Source: Klenkia brasiliensis
GTDB lineage: Bacteria; Actinomycetota; Actinomycetes; Mycobacteriales; Geodermatophilaceae
Reading direction: 5' to 3'
DNA: 64,000 nt
Assembly (NCBI RefSeq): GCF_900100695.1
Contig: NZ_FNCF01000003.1
Span: forward strand, 558,001 to 622,000
Made by a program: the position numbers and the translations under genes. Positions 16,867 to 26,505 of the stretch are shown here, in pieces (the stretch's first letter is position 1; every line of letters begins with the position of its first letter). The notes below the pieces were generated by a model, which saw only the letters and a program-made list of their open reading frames with translations, made no database searches and was not told the DNA's origin.

Positions 16867-17760
16867 GTGACCGACCAGTACACCTTCACCAACCCCGTCG
16901 ACCAGTACCGCACCGACGGCTACCCCGAGCAGGGCATCGACGAGCCGGGCCTGGAGTCCGAGCTGCAGGTGCGCGCCGACCACGGCGAGGACACCTACCG
17001 CGGCACCGGCCGGCTCCGGGGCCGCAAGGCGCTGGTCACCGGCGCCGACTCCGGCATCGGCCGGGCCGCCGCCATCGCCTACGCCCGCGAGGGCGCCGAC
17101 GTCGTGCTGAACTACCTGCCCGAGGAGCAGTCCGACGCCGAGGCCGTCGCCAAGCTGGTCGAGGACGCCGGCCGCAAGGCCGTGCTCGCCCCCGCCGACC
17201 TGTCGGTGGAGAGCGAGGCCCGCCAGCTCGTGCGCACCGCGGTCGAGGAGCTCGGCGGCCTGGACGCCCTCGTGCTCGTCGCCGGCAAGCAGACCTGGGT
17301 CGACGACCTGGCCGACCTGACCAGCGAGCAGTTCGACGCCACCTTCAAGACCAACGTCTACTCGGTGTTCTGGGTCGTGCAGGAGGCCGTGCCGCACCTG
17401 CCGCCGGGCTCGACCATCGTCACCACCAGCTCCATCCAGGCCTACTCCCCCGCCCCCGGCCTGGTCGACTACGCCACCACCAAGGCCGCGATCAACACCA
17501 TCTCCAAGGCCCTCGCGCAGCAGCTGGCACCCCGGGGCATCCGGGTCAACGTGGTCGCCCCCGGCCCGTTCTGGACCCCGCTGCAGGCCTCCGGCGGCCA
17601 GCCGCCGAAGAACCTGCCCGAGTTCGGCAAGGAGACCCCGCTGGGCCGCGCCGGGCAGCCGGCCGAGCTGGCCGGTGCCTACGTGTACCTCGCGTCGGCC
17701 GAGTCGGGCTACACGGTCGGCGAGACGCTGAACGTGAACGGGGGCATGCCCACCCCGTGA
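16867..17760 (+). CDS. SDR family oxidoreductase
   Basis: A 297-residue NAD(P)-dependent short-chain dehydrogenase. The cofactor motif is TGADSGIGR (about residue 59), the catalytic set is S in TTSSIQAYS followed by YATTKAA, and the end NVNGGMPTP is typical. The 45-residue N-terminal extension ([19 protein letters not shown]) is typical of the YdaD/YhdF/YghA-like general-stress SDRs. It starts with GTG 16867 behind GGAGG. Its stop overlaps the GTG of the GH15 gene, so the pair is translationally coupled. Confidence 0.9.
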   Translation: MTDQYTFTNPVDQYRTDGYPEQGIDEPGLESELQVRADHGEDTYRGTGRLRGRKALVTGADSGIGRAAAIAYAREGADVVLNYLPEEQSDAEAVAKLVEDAGRKAVLAPADLSVESEARQLVRTAVEELGGLDALVLVAGKQTWVDDLADLTSEQFDATFKTNVYSVFWVVQEAVPHLPPGSTIVTTSSIQAYSPAPGLVDYATTKAAINTISKALAQQLAPRGIRVNVVAPGPFWTPLQASGGQPPKNLPEFGKETPLGRAGQPAELAGAYVYLASAESGYTVGETLNVNGGMPTP

Positions 17761-19628
17761 GCACCTCCCCGGACGAGGCGGGCGTCCAGACGCGAGGCGC
17801 CCGCCCCGCCCCGGCGCACCTGCGCTGGGGCGCCACCGGTCCCGGGCCGGTGGACGAGCGCGACGACGACGGCTACGCCGACCTGCGCACCTACGCCGCC
17901 ATCGGCGACGGCCGGGCGCTCGCGCTGGTGGCCCGCGACGGCAGCATCGACTGGCTGCCGCTGCCGGCCATCGACGCGCCGCCGGTGTTCGGCGCACTGC
18001 TGGACGCCGAGCACGGCGGCTGCATCGAGCTGCGCCCGGTGGAGGAGTTCCGGGTCCAGCGCGAGTACGTGCCCGGCACCAACGTGCTGACCACGACCTT
18101 CTCCACCGACTCGGGCAGCGTGCGGGTCACCGACGCGCTCAACACCGGGGTCGCCGGGCGGCTGCCGTGGTCCGAGCTCGCCCGGCGCATCGAGGGCCTG
18201 TCCGGCACGGTGCGCCTGCGGGCCGCCGTCCGGCCCGGCACCTGCCTGGGCACCGCCTCGCCGTGGATCCAGGAGACGGTGCACGGCCTCGTGCTGCGGG
18301 ACGACGGCCTGACCATGGCGGTGCGCACCCTCGGCGAGGACCGCGTCGTCACCGGGGACCAGCGGATCGACGTGGAGTACACCGCCACGCCGGGCTCCCG
18401 GGCGCTGCTGGGCCTGGTGGCCACCGAGCGCGAGCCGCTGTTCCTGCCCGACCCGGCGCTCGTCGACGTCGGCATCGACCGGACGATCAAGAACTGGGCG
18501 GCCTGGGGCGAGGAGTTCCGCTGGGAGGGCGACTTCGACAGGTCGGTGCGGCGCAGCGCGCTGGCGCTGAAGCTGATGATCCACTCCCCCAGCGGCTCGA
18601 TGGTCGCCGCCGGCACCACCTCGCTGCCCGAGGACCTCTCCGGCGGCAAGAACTGGGACTACCGCTTCGCCTGGGTCCGCGACTCCGCCTACGCCCTCAC
18701 CGCGCTGTTCCGGTTCGGCCTGCGCGAGGAGACGCACGGCGCGATGAGCTGGCTGCTGGGCACCATCCGCCGGCACGGCCCGGAGCCGCGGGTCTGCTAC
18801 ACCCTCGACGGCGAGCTGACCGACGGCGTGCACGAGCCCGACGTCCCCGGCTGGCGCGGCATCGGGCCCGTGCAGTCGGGCAACGCCGCGGCCTCCCAGC
18901 TGCAGCTGGGCGTCTACGGCGACCTGTTCTCGATCGTGTCGCTCTACGTCGAGCACGGGAACGTGCTCGACGCCGAGACCGGCCGGTCGCTGGCCTCCAT
19001 CGCCGACACCGCCTGCGACCGGTGGCAGCAGAAGGACGCCGGCATGTGGGAGCTGCACGACCCGCAGCACTACACGACGTCCAAGCTGGGCTGCTGGCAG
19101 GCGCTGACCAAGGCGGTCGAGCTCGCCGAGGCCGGCCAGATCCCCGGTGACCCGTCGCGCTGGCGCGCCGAGGCCGCGCGGATCCGCACCTGGGTCGAGG
19201 AGAACGCCTGGGACGACGACCGCGGGGCCTACCTCATGCACCCCGGCAGCGACGCCCTGGACTGCTCGATCCTGCTGCACGCCATCAGCGGGTTCGACCG
19301 CGGCGAGCGGATGAGCTCCACCCTCGACGCGCTGCGCCGCGAGCTCGGCGCCGGCCCGCACCTGTACCGCTACACCGGGATGGACCGCGAGGAGGGCGTG
19401 TTCCTGGCGTGCTCGTACTGGATGGTCTCGGCGCTGCAGCTGTGCGGGCGGGGCCGCGAGGCGCGCATGCTGATGGAGGACCTCGAGGGGACGGCGAACG
19501 ACGTCGGCATGCTGGCGGAGATGCTGGACCCGGCCGACGGGGCGTTCCTGGGCAACCTGCCCCAGGCACTGTCCCACCTGGCGCTGGTCAACGCAGCCAT
19601 CACGCTGGACGAGCACGCCGCGCCCTAG
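17757..19628 (+). CDS. Glycoside hydrolase family 15 protein (glucoamylase/trehalase-like)
   Basis: A 623-residue cytosolic GH15 enzyme. Residues about 40-270 are the N-terminal beta-sandwich ([29 protein letters not shown]), and residues 280-620 are the alpha/alpha barrel with [28 protein letters not shown] and [15 protein letters not shown]. Actinobacterial members include glucoamylases, dextranases and trehalases (mycobacterial GH15 trehalase), so the substrate is an alpha-glucoside of uncertain type. The start GTG 17757 overlaps the SDR stop by four bases. The pairing suggests a shared stress or compatible-solute role, which is inference. Confidence 0.9.
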   Translation: MSTSPDEAGVQTRGARPAPAHLRWGATGPGPVDERDDDGYADLRTYAAIGDGRALALVARDGSIDWLPLPAIDAPPVFGALLDAEHGGCIELRPVEEFRVQREYVPGTNVLTTTFSTDSGSVRVTDALNTGVAGRLPWSELARRIEGLSGTVRLRAAVRPGTCLGTASPWIQETVHGLVLRDDGLTMAVRTLGEDRVVTGDQRIDVEYTATPGSRALLGLVATEREPLFLPDPALVDVGIDRTIKNWAAWGEEFRWEGDFDRSVRRSALALKLMIHSPSGSMVAAGTTSLPEDLSGGKNWDYRFAWVRDSAYALTALFRFGLREETHGAMSWLLGTIRRHGPEPRVCYTLDGELTDGVHEPDVPGWRGIGPVQSGNAAASQLQLGVYGDLFSIVSLYVEHGNVLDAETGRSLASIADTACDRWQQKDAGMWELHDPQHYTTSKLGCWQALTKAVELAEAGQIPGDPSRWRAEAARIRTWVEENAWDDDRGAYLMHPGSDALDCSILLHAISGFDRGERMSSTLDALRRELGAGPHLYRYTGMDREEGVFLACSYWMVSALQLCGRGREARMLMEDLEGTANDVGMLAEMLDPADGAFLGNLPQALSHLALVNAAITLDEHAAP

Positions 19629-19644
19629 CAACGGAGGAACCCCG

Positions 19645-21024
19645 ATGACCGTCACCACCGACGTCGTGGGCACGCTGGGCGGGGTGCTGCCGGCCGACCG
19701 GCTGGTCACCGACCCCGACGTGCTGGCCTCCTACGCCCACGACGAGGCCGAGTGGGCGCCGTGGGAGCTGCCCGCCGCGGTCGTCCGGGCGCGCACCGCG
19801 GAGGAGGTGCAGGCCGTCGTCCTGGCCTGCATCGAGCACCGGGTGCCGGTCATCGCCCGCGGCGCCGGCACCGGGCTGTCCGGCGGCGCCAACGCCACCG
19901 CCGGTGCGGTGGTGGTGGCGCTGGAGGCGATGGACGCCGTGCTGGAGGTCGACGAGCTGGAGCGCTTCGCCGTCGTCCAGCCCGGCGTGGTCAACGACGA
20001 CCTGCGGGCCAGGGTCGCCGAGCACGGCCTCTGGTACCCGCCGGACCCGGCGTCCTCCCCCTGGTCGACCATCGGCGGCAACGTGGCCACCAACGCCGGC
20101 GGCGTGTGCTGCGTGAAGTACGGCGTCACCCGCGACTACGTGATGGGCCTGCAGGTGGTCACCGGCACCGGCGAACTGGTCCGCATCGGCCGCCGGACCG
20201 CCAAGGGCGTGGCCGGCTACGACCTCACCGGGCTGCTGGTGGGCAGCGAGGGCACGCTGGGCATCGTCACCGAGGTCACCGTCAAGCTGCGGCCGCTGCG
20301 CGACCCCGAGCGCACCGTCGCCGGCTACTTCGACTCCGTCGTCGCCGCCGGCGAGGCGGTCACCGCCGTCGCCGCCGCGGGCCTCACGCCCTCCGCGCTG
20401 GAGCTGGTCGACCGGCACTGCCTGGCCGCCGTCGACGCCTGGAAGAACATGGGCCTGTCGGCCGACGCCGAGGTCGTGCTGCTGGGCCGCGTCGACACCC
20501 CCGGCGCCGCCGGGGACGCCGAGGCGCAGGCGCTGCTGGCCGCCTTCGAGGCCGGCGGCGCGTCCTGGGCCGCGGTGAGCACCGACGCCGAGGAGGCCGA
20601 CGCGCTGTTCTCCGCCCGCCGGCTGGCCTACCCCGCCCTGGAGCGGCTGGGCCCGCTGCTCACCGAGGACGTCTGCGTGCCCAAGGCCGCCGTCCCCGCC
20701 ATGCTGGCCCGCATCGAGGCCATCGGCGCCGCGCACGACGTGCTCATCGCCAACATCGCGCACGCCGGCGACGGCAACCTGCACCCGCTGCTGTCGACCC
20801 CGGCCGGTGACGACGCCGCCCGCGACCGCGCGCTGGCGGCCTTCCACGAGATCATCGCCGCCGCGCTGGAGATGGGCGGCACGGTGACCGGCGAGCACGG
20901 CGTCGGCCTGCTCAAGCGCGACGGCCTGGCCGCCGAGGTCTCCCCCGCCGTGCTGGACATTCACCGCGCGGTCAAGGCGGCCCTGGACCCGCACGGCATC
21001 CTCAACCCCGGCAAGGTGTTCTGA
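19645..21024 (+). CDS. FAD-linked oxidase (GlcD / D-lactate dehydrogenase-like)
   Basis: A 459-residue flavoprotein of the VAO/PCMH fold. The N-terminal FAD-binding half has GAGTGLSGGANATAGAVVVAL and a second diphosphate loop at GGNVATNAGGVCCVKYG. The C-terminal cap ends GEHGVGLLKRDGLA and LDPHGILNPGKVF, characteristic of glycolate oxidase subunit D and D-lactate or D-2-hydroxyacid dehydrogenases. It oxidises a 2-hydroxy acid to the keto acid. No GlcE or GlcF partners are present, which favours a single-subunit D-2-hydroxyacid or D-lactate dehydrogenase. It follows the GH15 gene by 16 bases behind GGAGG and may be in the same operon. Confidence 0.9.
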   Translation: MTVTTDVVGTLGGVLPADRLVTDPDVLASYAHDEAEWAPWELPAAVVRARTAEEVQAVVLACIEHRVPVIARGAGTGLSGGANATAGAVVVALEAMDAVLEVDELERFAVVQPGVVNDDLRARVAEHGLWYPPDPASSPWSTIGGNVATNAGGVCCVKYGVTRDYVMGLQVVTGTGELVRIGRRTAKGVAGYDLTGLLVGSEGTLGIVTEVTVKLRPLRDPERTVAGYFDSVVAAGEAVTAVAAAGLTPSALELVDRHCLAAVDAWKNMGLSADAEVVLLGRVDTPGAAGDAEAQALLAAFEAGGASWAAVSTDAEEADALFSARRLAYPALERLGPLLTEDVCVPKAAVPAMLARIEAIGAAHDVLIANIAHAGDGNLHPLLSTPAGDDAARDRALAAFHEIIAAALEMGGTVTGEHGVGLLKRDGLAAEVSPAVLDIHRAVKAALDPHGILNPGKVF

Positions 21025-21072
21025 CCTGCGCAACCCGGGGTTACCGGCAGCTCGGACGGGCACAACCGGGCC

Positions 21073-22293
21073 GTGCAACGCAACTACGACTACCTGATCA
21101 TCGGCGCCGGCATGGCGGCCGACAGCGCAGCCCGCGGCATCCGCGAGCTCGACCCCGACGGCAGCATCGGGATCGTCGGCGAGGAGGTCGACCCGCCGGT
21201 CGCCCGGCCCTCGCTGTCCAAGAAGCTCTGGACCGACCCGGAGTTCACCCTCGACAAGTCCTGGCTGGGCACCGACGAGACCGGTGCGGCGCTGCACACC
21301 GCCACCCGCATCCGGTCGGTCGACCGCGCCGCCCGCACCGCCACCGCCGAGGACGGCGACGTGTTCGGCTACCGGCGGCTGCTGCTGGCCACCGGCGGGC
21401 ACCCGAAGCAGCTCGACCTGCCCGCCGACGACCGGGTCGTGCACTTCCGCACCATGGACGACTACCGCAGGCTGCGCGGGCTGTCCGGCGAGGGCCGGCA
21501 CGTCGCCGTCGTGGGGGGCGGCTACATCGGCACCGAGCTCGCTGCGGCGCTGGTGCAGAACGACACCCGGGTCACCTTCGTCTTCCCGCAGGAGTTCGTC
21601 GGCGGCGCCTCCTACCCGCGCGAGCTCGCCGAGCAGCTGTCCGAGGAGTACGCCGCGCGCGGCGTGCAGCTGCGGCCGGGCACCCGGGTGACCAGCGGGT
21701 CCGCCGACGCCGCGGGCGTGCACCTGGAGCTGTCGGACGGCAGCACCCTGGACGTCGACGGCGTCGCGGTCGGCCTGGGCATCCAGCCCGCCGTGCAGCT
21801 GGCGCAGGACGCCGGCCTGCCGGTCGAGGACGGCGTGGTGGTCGACGCGTTCGGCCGCACCGAGGACCCGGACGTCTACGCCGCCGGGGACGTGGCGAAC
21901 TGGCCGGACCCGATCCTGGGCCGCACCCGGGTGGAGCACGTGGAGAACGCCACCGACATGGGGACCGCGGTCGGCACGGTGATGGCCGCCGACGCCACCG
22001 GCGCGCGGGCCGAGCCCTACACGCACACGCCGAGCTTCTACTCCGACCTGTTCGACGCCGGGTACGAGGCGGTCGGCACGCTGTCGGCCGACCTGGACCT
22101 GGTCACCGACTGGAAGGTGCCGCCGGGCACCGGGGAGTCCGCGCAGGGCGTCGTCTACTACCTCGAGGGCGACCGGCTGCGCGGGGTCCTGCTGTGGAAC
22201 GTGTGGGACAGCACCGACGCCGCCCGCGAGCTGCTGGCCGCCGAGCGCGGGTACACCGCCGACGACCTGGTCGGCGCGATCCCCACGGACTGA
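21073..22293 (+). CDS. FAD-dependent pyridine nucleotide-disulfide oxidoreductase, AIF-like
   Basis: A 406-residue two-dinucleotide-fold flavoprotein. The FAD motif is IIGAGMAADSAARGI at the N-terminus, the NAD(P)H motif is VVGGGYIGTELAAAL at about residue 150, and the second FAD motif is DVYAAGDVANW at about 272. The C-terminal 100 residues (TPSFYSDLFDAGYEAVG) match the AIF/ferredoxin-reductase C-terminal domain. There is no redox CxxC. It probably transfers electrons from NAD(P)H to a ferredoxin, quinone or similar acceptor. It starts with GTG 21073, 48 bases after the FAD oxidase gene. Confidence 0.88.
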   Translation: MQRNYDYLIIGAGMAADSAARGIRELDPDGSIGIVGEEVDPPVARPSLSKKLWTDPEFTLDKSWLGTDETGAALHTATRIRSVDRAARTATAEDGDVFGYRRLLLATGGHPKQLDLPADDRVVHFRTMDDYRRLRGLSGEGRHVAVVGGGYIGTELAAALVQNDTRVTFVFPQEFVGGASYPRELAEQLSEEYAARGVQLRPGTRVTSGSADAAGVHLELSDGSTLDVDGVAVGLGIQPAVQLAQDAGLPVEDGVVVDAFGRTEDPDVYAAGDVANWPDPILGRTRVEHVENATDMGTAVGTVMAADATGARAEPYTHTPSFYSDLFDAGYEAVGTLSADLDLVTDWKVPPGTGESAQGVVYYLEGDRLRGVLLWNVWDSTDAARELLAAERGYTADDLVGAIPTD

Positions 22294-22299
22294 CCCGAC

Positions 22300-22329
22300 G
22301 CGGCGTCCCCGGGGAGCCGGGGACGCCGC
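22300..22329. terminator. 13-bp perfect bidirectional hairpin
   Basis: Arms at 22300-22312 and 22317-22329 are exact reverse complements around a GGAG loop, placed between the converging oxidoreductase and LppU-like genes. Confidence 0.75.
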
Positions 22330-22344
22330 AGGTCGGGACCCGTG

Positions 22345-23019
22345 TCAGCCGATGGTCTCGGCGCAGAACACGTCGCCGGTCTCGCCGGACTCGCCGTACC
22401 AGAGGGCCACGCCGTCGGTGATGCCCGACTCCTGGGCGGCGTCCTGGCAGGTGTCGGGGTCGGCCTGGAACTCCGCCTCGGTCATGTCGTCGTCGGTGCC
22501 GAAGACGCGGTACTGGGCGTCGGAGGAGTCGCAGTCCACGACCTCGTAGCCGTCGGAGCCGGCCGCCTGGACGCAGTCGCCGACCTCGGGGGCACCGCCG
22601 CCGAAGCCGTTGCGGAAGAACGCGACCAGCAGCGCGACGACGATCGCGCCCGCGATGAGGGGCAACCGCTTCTGCCACGCGGGACGCTGCTTCGGGGCAC
22701 CGCCGGCGGCCTGCTGGCCACCCCACGGCTGGCCCGGCTGGCCCGGCTGCTGGCCGAACGGCTGCTGGCCCGGCTGCCCGAACTGGCCCGGCTGCCCGAA
22801 CTGGCCCTGCTGCCCGTCGGGCCCGAACTGGCCCGGCTGCTGACCGTACGGCGCCTGGCCGGGCTGCTGCGGCTGACCGCCGGGCGGCGACCACTGCTGG
22901 CCCGGCTGCGGAGCACCCTGCTGACCGGGCTGGGGGGCACCCTGCGGACCGGACGGCGGCTGCTGCCCCCAGCCCTGTCCGGGGTTCTGCGGCTGGTCGC
23001 CTGAGCCGGGAGTGGTCAC
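22345..23019 (-). CDS. Membrane protein with P/G/Q-rich cytoplasmic region and LppU-like extracellular domain
   Basis: A 224-residue protein. Residues 1-115 are low-complexity repeats of the type QPGQ/FGQPG, followed by KQRPAWQKR, one transmembrane helix (LPLIAGAIVVALLVAFF) and an extracellular domain of about 80 residues starting PEVGDCVQAAGSDGYEVVDC, with four cysteines likely paired. This architecture is common in actinobacterial DUF4190/LppU-type envelope proteins. The start is GTG 23019 with GGAGG six bases upstream, not the more distant ATG codons. It shares its C-terminal domain with the protein at 16436-16747. Function is unknown. Confidence 0.8.
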   Translation of the reverse strand: MTTPGSGDQPQNPGQGWGQQPPSGPQGAPQPGQQGAPQPGQQWSPPGGQPQQPGQAPYGQQPGQFGPDGQQGQFGQPGQFGQPGQQPFGQQPGQPGQPWGGQQAAGGAPKQRPAWQKRLPLIAGAIVVALLVAFFRNGFGGGAPEVGDCVQAAGSDGYEVVDCDSSDAQYRVFGTDDDMTEAEFQADPDTCQDAAQESGITDGVALWYGESGETGDVFCAETIG

Positions 23020-23147
23020 GGATGTCCTCCAAGGGGTTCGACGGGCCAGGAGATCATCCCCGTCGGACTGCTTGGTCCGCACACCGGGTGCGCACAGCAT
23101 CACCCGGGCGTGGGAACCGCCCCACGGCCCGGCTCGTCGTCCTGGGC

Positions 23148-23573
23148 ATGGACGGTCTGCGGCTCGTGCTCAACCTCGTCTGGCTCGTGCTGCACGGCTG
23201 GGCGATCGCCCTGGCCTACCTGGTGGCCGGTGCGCTGGCGTGCGTCACGGTCATCGGCATCCCGTTCGGCATCGCGGCGTTCCGGCTGGCGTTCTTCGTC
23301 GTCCTGCCCTTCGGCCGGACGACGGTGCCCACCCCCGGCGCCGGGGTCGCGTCGGCGCTGGGCAACCTGGTGTGGTTCCTGCTCGCCGGCTGGTGGCTGG
23401 CCCTGCTGCACGTGCTCGCCGGCATCGCGTTCTGCCTGACGGTCATCGGCATCCCGTTCGGCGTCGCCTCGTTCAAGCTCGCCGCGGTCGGCCTGTTCCC
23501 CCTGGGCAAGCGGGTCGTGGAGACGCAGGCGCCGCACTCCTGGTTCGGCGCCGGCCAGGCCGTCGCGCGCTGA
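23148..23573 (+). CDS. YccF domain membrane protein
   Basis: A 141-residue integral membrane protein made of two similar halves, each with hydrophobic helices followed by the same VIGIPFG(I/V)A motif (about residues 35 and 95). That duplicated motif is the hallmark of the YccF (DUF307) family of inner membrane proteins. The start is ATG 23148; the frame is open further upstream, but that part lacks hydrophobicity and overlaps the divergent promoter. Function is not established for the family. Confidence 0.85.
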   Translation: MDGLRLVLNLVWLVLHGWAIALAYLVAGALACVTVIGIPFGIAAFRLAFFVVLPFGRTTVPTPGAGVASALGNLVWFLLAGWWLALLHVLAGIAFCLTVIGIPFGVASFKLAAVGLFPLGKRVVETQAPHSWFGAGQAVAR

Positions 23574-23582
23574 GCCGAGCCC

Positions 23583-24368
23583 TCAGGCGCTGGCCCCGCT
23601 GTAGGCCCGGACGCCGAGCGTCCACACCCACCGGGTCACCGCGACCAGCGCCACGGTGAACGCGGCGGCGCCGAGCAGCAGCCAGCCCGACAGCCGGCCG
23701 GTGAGCGCCTGCGCCGGCACGGTGATCGCGAAGGCCAGCGGCACCAGGAAGGTGAACCCGATCCGCAACCAGCCCGGGTAGATCGTCACCGGCCACCGCC
23801 CGGCCTGGTACATCCCCGACAGCAGCTCGACCAGCGAGTCGGTGCGCACCACCCAGAACGCCGCGGTGGTCAGCAGCAGCCAGAACGCCCACAGCACCAC
23901 CACGCCCAGGGCCAGCGCGACGGCGAACCCGGCCACCGCCAGGGCGCCGGGCCGGGTGTCCAGCCGGGTGAGCGCGTAGCCCACGATGCCGGCGCCGACC
24001 AGCACGTCCACGGCCTGCCACAGCTCGATCCGCCGGATGCTGACCAGCAGCATCGCGTCGGCGGGCTTGGTGAGCACGAAGTCGAGGGTGCCGTGCTGGA
24101 CGTCGTCCATCAGCTGGGTCATCGACGGCTGCACCACGCTGCGCAGCACCCCGCCCAGCAGCACGTAGACGCCCATCACCACCAGCAGCTCGCTGCCCGA
24201 CCAGCCGCCCAGGTCGTCGGTGTGGCTGAACACCAGCGCGAGCACCGCCAGCGACGTGCCGACCGCGACGAGGGACTGCACGACGCTGAACAGCACGTTG
24301 GACCGGTACTGCAGCTCGGCCTGCACCCCGATCCGCAGGTAGGTGCCGACCAGCCGGAGCGCCTGCAC
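23583..24368 (-). CDS. ABC-2 type transporter permease
   Basis: A 261-residue membrane protein with six predicted helices. It matches the ABC2_membrane_6 type, with QHGTLDFVLTKPADAMLLVSIRR in the first cytoplasmic loop. It is the third gene of a minus-strand operon with another permease (3-base gap) and an ATPase; the two permeases should form a heterodimer. Family knowledge suggests export of a lipid, polyketide or peptide, or daunorubicin-type resistance. There is no biosynthetic cluster alongside to name the cargo. Confidence 0.88.
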   Translation of the reverse strand: MQALRLVGTYLRIGVQAELQYRSNVLFSVVQSLVAVGTSLAVLALVFSHTDDLGGWSGSELLVVMGVYVLLGGVLRSVVQPSMTQLMDDVQHGTLDFVLTKPADAMLLVSIRRIELWQAVDVLVGAGIVGYALTRLDTRPGALAVAGFAVALALGVVVLWAFWLLLTTAAFWVVRTDSLVELLSGMYQAGRWPVTIYPGWLRIGFTFLVPLAFAITVPAQALTGRLSGWLLLGAAAFTVALVAVTRWVWTLGVRAYSGASA

Positions 24369-24371
24369 GGC

Positions 24372-25175
24372 TCAGTTCCCCACGGCCGAGTAGCGGCGGA
24401 CGCCGAACCGCCAGACGACGGCGACCAGCCCGGCGCCGATCGCCACCCACGCGGCCTGCGCGGCCAGGCCGCCCCACAGCTGCGCCGTCGTCAGGTCACC
24501 GGCCAGCACCTCGATCGGGTAGCCGAACGTGTAGCGGAAGGGCAGCCAGTCCGCGGCGGTGGCCGCCCAGGCCGGCAGCAGGGCCAACGGCAGCAGCCGG
24601 CCCGACAGCAGCAGCTCGGCGGTGAAGTACAGCTCGTAGAGCGCACTGACCCGGGTGGTCCAGAAGGTGACCATGCCGAGGACCCACAGCAGCATCGACC
24701 GGATCAGGTAGGCGCCCCAGATCGCGACCAGGAAGACCAGCACCTCGACCGGGCTGACGTCGAAGGTGGGCCGGAAGAGCAGCGCCAGGACGGCGGCGAT
24801 GGGCACCCACAGCAGGACGACGACGACCTTCCAGCCGGCGAAGTAGGCCAGGTCGAAATGCAGCGGATGGACGGGCTGCACGAGCCGGCCGGACAGCTCA
24901 CCGCGCCGGATCCGGTCCTCCCAGCCGTAGGGCGTGAAGACGATGTTCATGTTCCGGACCAGCGTCCAGACGATGTAGTAGGCGGCGAAGTCCCCGGCGG
25001 TGATGCCCTGCACCGCGCCGCCCTGGGCGTCGGCCACGGTCTGCCACACGACCAGGTAGACGACCGGCTCGGCGACCATGCCGAGCATGAACAGGTAGTT
25101 CGACGTCCGGTACTGGAACTGGGTCTGCACCGCCGTGCGGCCGACGACGGAGTAGAGCCCGGGCAGCCCGTTCAC
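24372..25175 (-). CDS. ABC-2 type transporter permease
   Basis: A 267-residue six-helix permease, the partner of the previous gene. Its loop (RIRRGELSGRLVQPVHPLHFDL) parallels the same loop in the second permease, which shows the common ancestry of the two subunits. It starts with GTG 25175, whose GTGA overlaps the ATPase stop codon by four bases, giving tight translational coupling. The frame is open far upstream inside the ATPase gene, but that part is antifunctional overlap and not part of the protein. Confidence 0.88.
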   Translation of the reverse strand: MNGLPGLYSVVGRTAVQTQFQYRTSNYLFMLGMVAEPVVYLVVWQTVADAQGGAVQGITAGDFAAYYIVWTLVRNMNIVFTPYGWEDRIRRGELSGRLVQPVHPLHFDLAYFAGWKVVVVLLWVPIAAVLALLFRPTFDVSPVEVLVFLVAIWGAYLIRSMLLWVLGMVTFWTTRVSALYELYFTAELLLSGRLLPLALLPAWAATAADWLPFRYTFGYPIEVLAGDLTTAQLWGGLAAQAAWVAIGAGLVAVVWRFGVRRYSAVGN

Positions 25176-26158
25176 GACGCCACCGCCGAGCGGTCGGCGA
25201 AGGCCTGCTCGATGACGTCCTCGATGGGCGGGTCCTCGATGGTGAGGTCGGTGACGGCGTGGTCGGCGAGCAGCCGGGCGGCGACCGCCGACGTCTGCGC
25301 CTTGGGCACCTGGACCGCCACCCGTCCCTCGTCCGCGGGGACCACCGTGCCGTAGCCGGAGAGGTCCGCGCCGGGGGTGGCCAGCTGCACGGTGATGGTC
25401 TGGTGCGGGGAGAACCGGGCGGTGAGCTCGCGCAGCCCCCCGTCGAAGAGCACCTGGCCGTGGTCGATGACCACCACCCGCGGGCACAGCGCCTGCACGT
25501 CGGCCATGTAGTGGCTGGTCAGCAGGACGGCGGCGCCGTGCCGGCGGTTGTACTCGGCGACGAAGCCGCGCAGCCGCTTCTGCGCACCGATGTCCAGCCC
25601 GATGGTGGGCTCGTCGAGGAAGAGCACCTGCGGCCGGTGCAGCAGGGCCGCGGCGACCTCGGCCTTCATCCGCTCCCCCAGCGACAGGGTGCGGACCGGC
25701 TTGCGCACCAGGTCGCCGATCTCCAGCAGCTCGACCAGTTCGTCGCGGGTGCGCCGGAAGTCGGCCTCCGGGATGCGGTAGACCGCGCGGTTGAGCTCGA
25801 AGCTGTCCAGGGCGGGGATGTCCCACTGCAGCTGGTTGCGGTTGCCCATCACCAGCGTCATCCGCCCGAGGTAGGCCTTCTCCCGGCGCGACGGCTCGTG
25901 GCCGAGCACGGACACCTCGCCCGACGTCGGCACCAGCAGGCCCGAGAGCATCTTCAGCGTGGTGGTCTTGCCCGCGCCGTTGGGCCCGAGGAAGCCGACC
26001 ACCTCACCGGGTGCGACGTCGACCGACACCCCGGCGACGGCGTGCACCTCGCGGTACCGGCGGCGGACCAGGCTGCGCACCGAGGCGGCCAGCCCGGCGT
26101 CCCGCTCGGGCACCCGGAAGGTCTTGCGCAGGTCCCGCACCCGGATCGCCGTCTCCAC
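25172..26158 (-). CDS. ABC transporter ATP-binding protein
   Basis: A 328-residue nucleotide-binding subunit with Walker A GPNGAGKTTT (about residue 58), Q-loop MGNRNQLQW, signature LSLGERMKAEVAAAL, Walker B VLFLDEPTIGLD and switch His LTSHYM. The LSLGERM signature is specific to the ATPases that pair with ABC2_membrane_6 permeases. The last 80 residues form a regulatory extension. It is the first gene of the three-gene exporter operon and starts with GTG 26158, 65 bases from the divergent DUF427 gene. Confidence 0.92.
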   Translation of the reverse strand: METAIRVRDLRKTFRVPERDAGLAASVRSLVRRRYREVHAVAGVSVDVAPGEVVGFLGPNGAGKTTTLKMLSGLLVPTSGEVSVLGHEPSRREKAYLGRMTLVMGNRNQLQWDIPALDSFELNRAVYRIPEADFRRTRDELVELLEIGDLVRKPVRTLSLGERMKAEVAAALLHRPQVLFLDEPTIGLDIGAQKRLRGFVAEYNRRHGAAVLLTSHYMADVQALCPRVVVIDHGQVLFDGGLRELTARFSPHQTITVQLATPGADLSGYGTVVPADEGRVAVQVPKAQTSAVAARLLADHAVTDLTIEDPPIEDVIEQAFADRSAVAS

Positions 26159-26223
26159 GGTGACCGACCGTAGCGACCTCGTCGTCCCCTGCCGAGCGCT
26201 TTGTCCGGGGGGACGATGGAGCC

Positions 26224-26505
26224 ATGACCACTGCTACCTGGAACGGCACCGTCATCGCCGAGTCCGACGACATCGTCACCGTCGAGGGCAACGCCTACTT
26301 CCCGCTCAGCTCGGTGAAGGACGGCGTGCTCACCCCGACCGACACCCACACCACCTGCCCGTGGAAGGGCGAGGCCAGCTACTTCTCGATCGAGGCCGGC
26401 GGGCAGACCAACACCGACGCCGCGTGGACCTACCCCGAGCCCAAGGAGGCCGCGAAGGAGATCACCGACCGCGTCGCGTTCTGGAAGGGCGTCGAGGTCA
26501 GCTGA
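26224..26505 (+). CDS. DUF427 domain protein
   Basis: A 93-residue single-domain protein. Core features are WNGTVIAESDDIVTVEGNAYFP, HTTCPWKGEASYFSI and AAWTYPEPKEAA, the standard DUF427 sequence. The domain is a small beta fold found widely in actinobacteria; its biochemical role is not known. The stop codon lies inside a short 10-base tandem repeat. It is a single gene, divergent from the ABC exporter operon. Confidence 0.9.
   Translation: MTTATWNGTVIAESDDIVTVEGNAYFPLSSVKDGVLTPTDTHTTCPWKGEASYFSIEAGGQTNTDAAWTYPEPKEAAKEITDRVAFWKGVEVS

Noticed and set aside
22680-22990. Short periodic repeats that could suggest a CRISPR or satellite array
   Set aside because: They encode the P/G/Q-rich cytoplasmic segment of the LppU-like protein; there are no spacers of constant length.
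23583-26158. Part of an antibiotic biosynthetic cluster with self-resistance exporter
   Set aside because: The three exporter genes have no biosynthetic neighbours; flanking genes are DUF427 and YccF.
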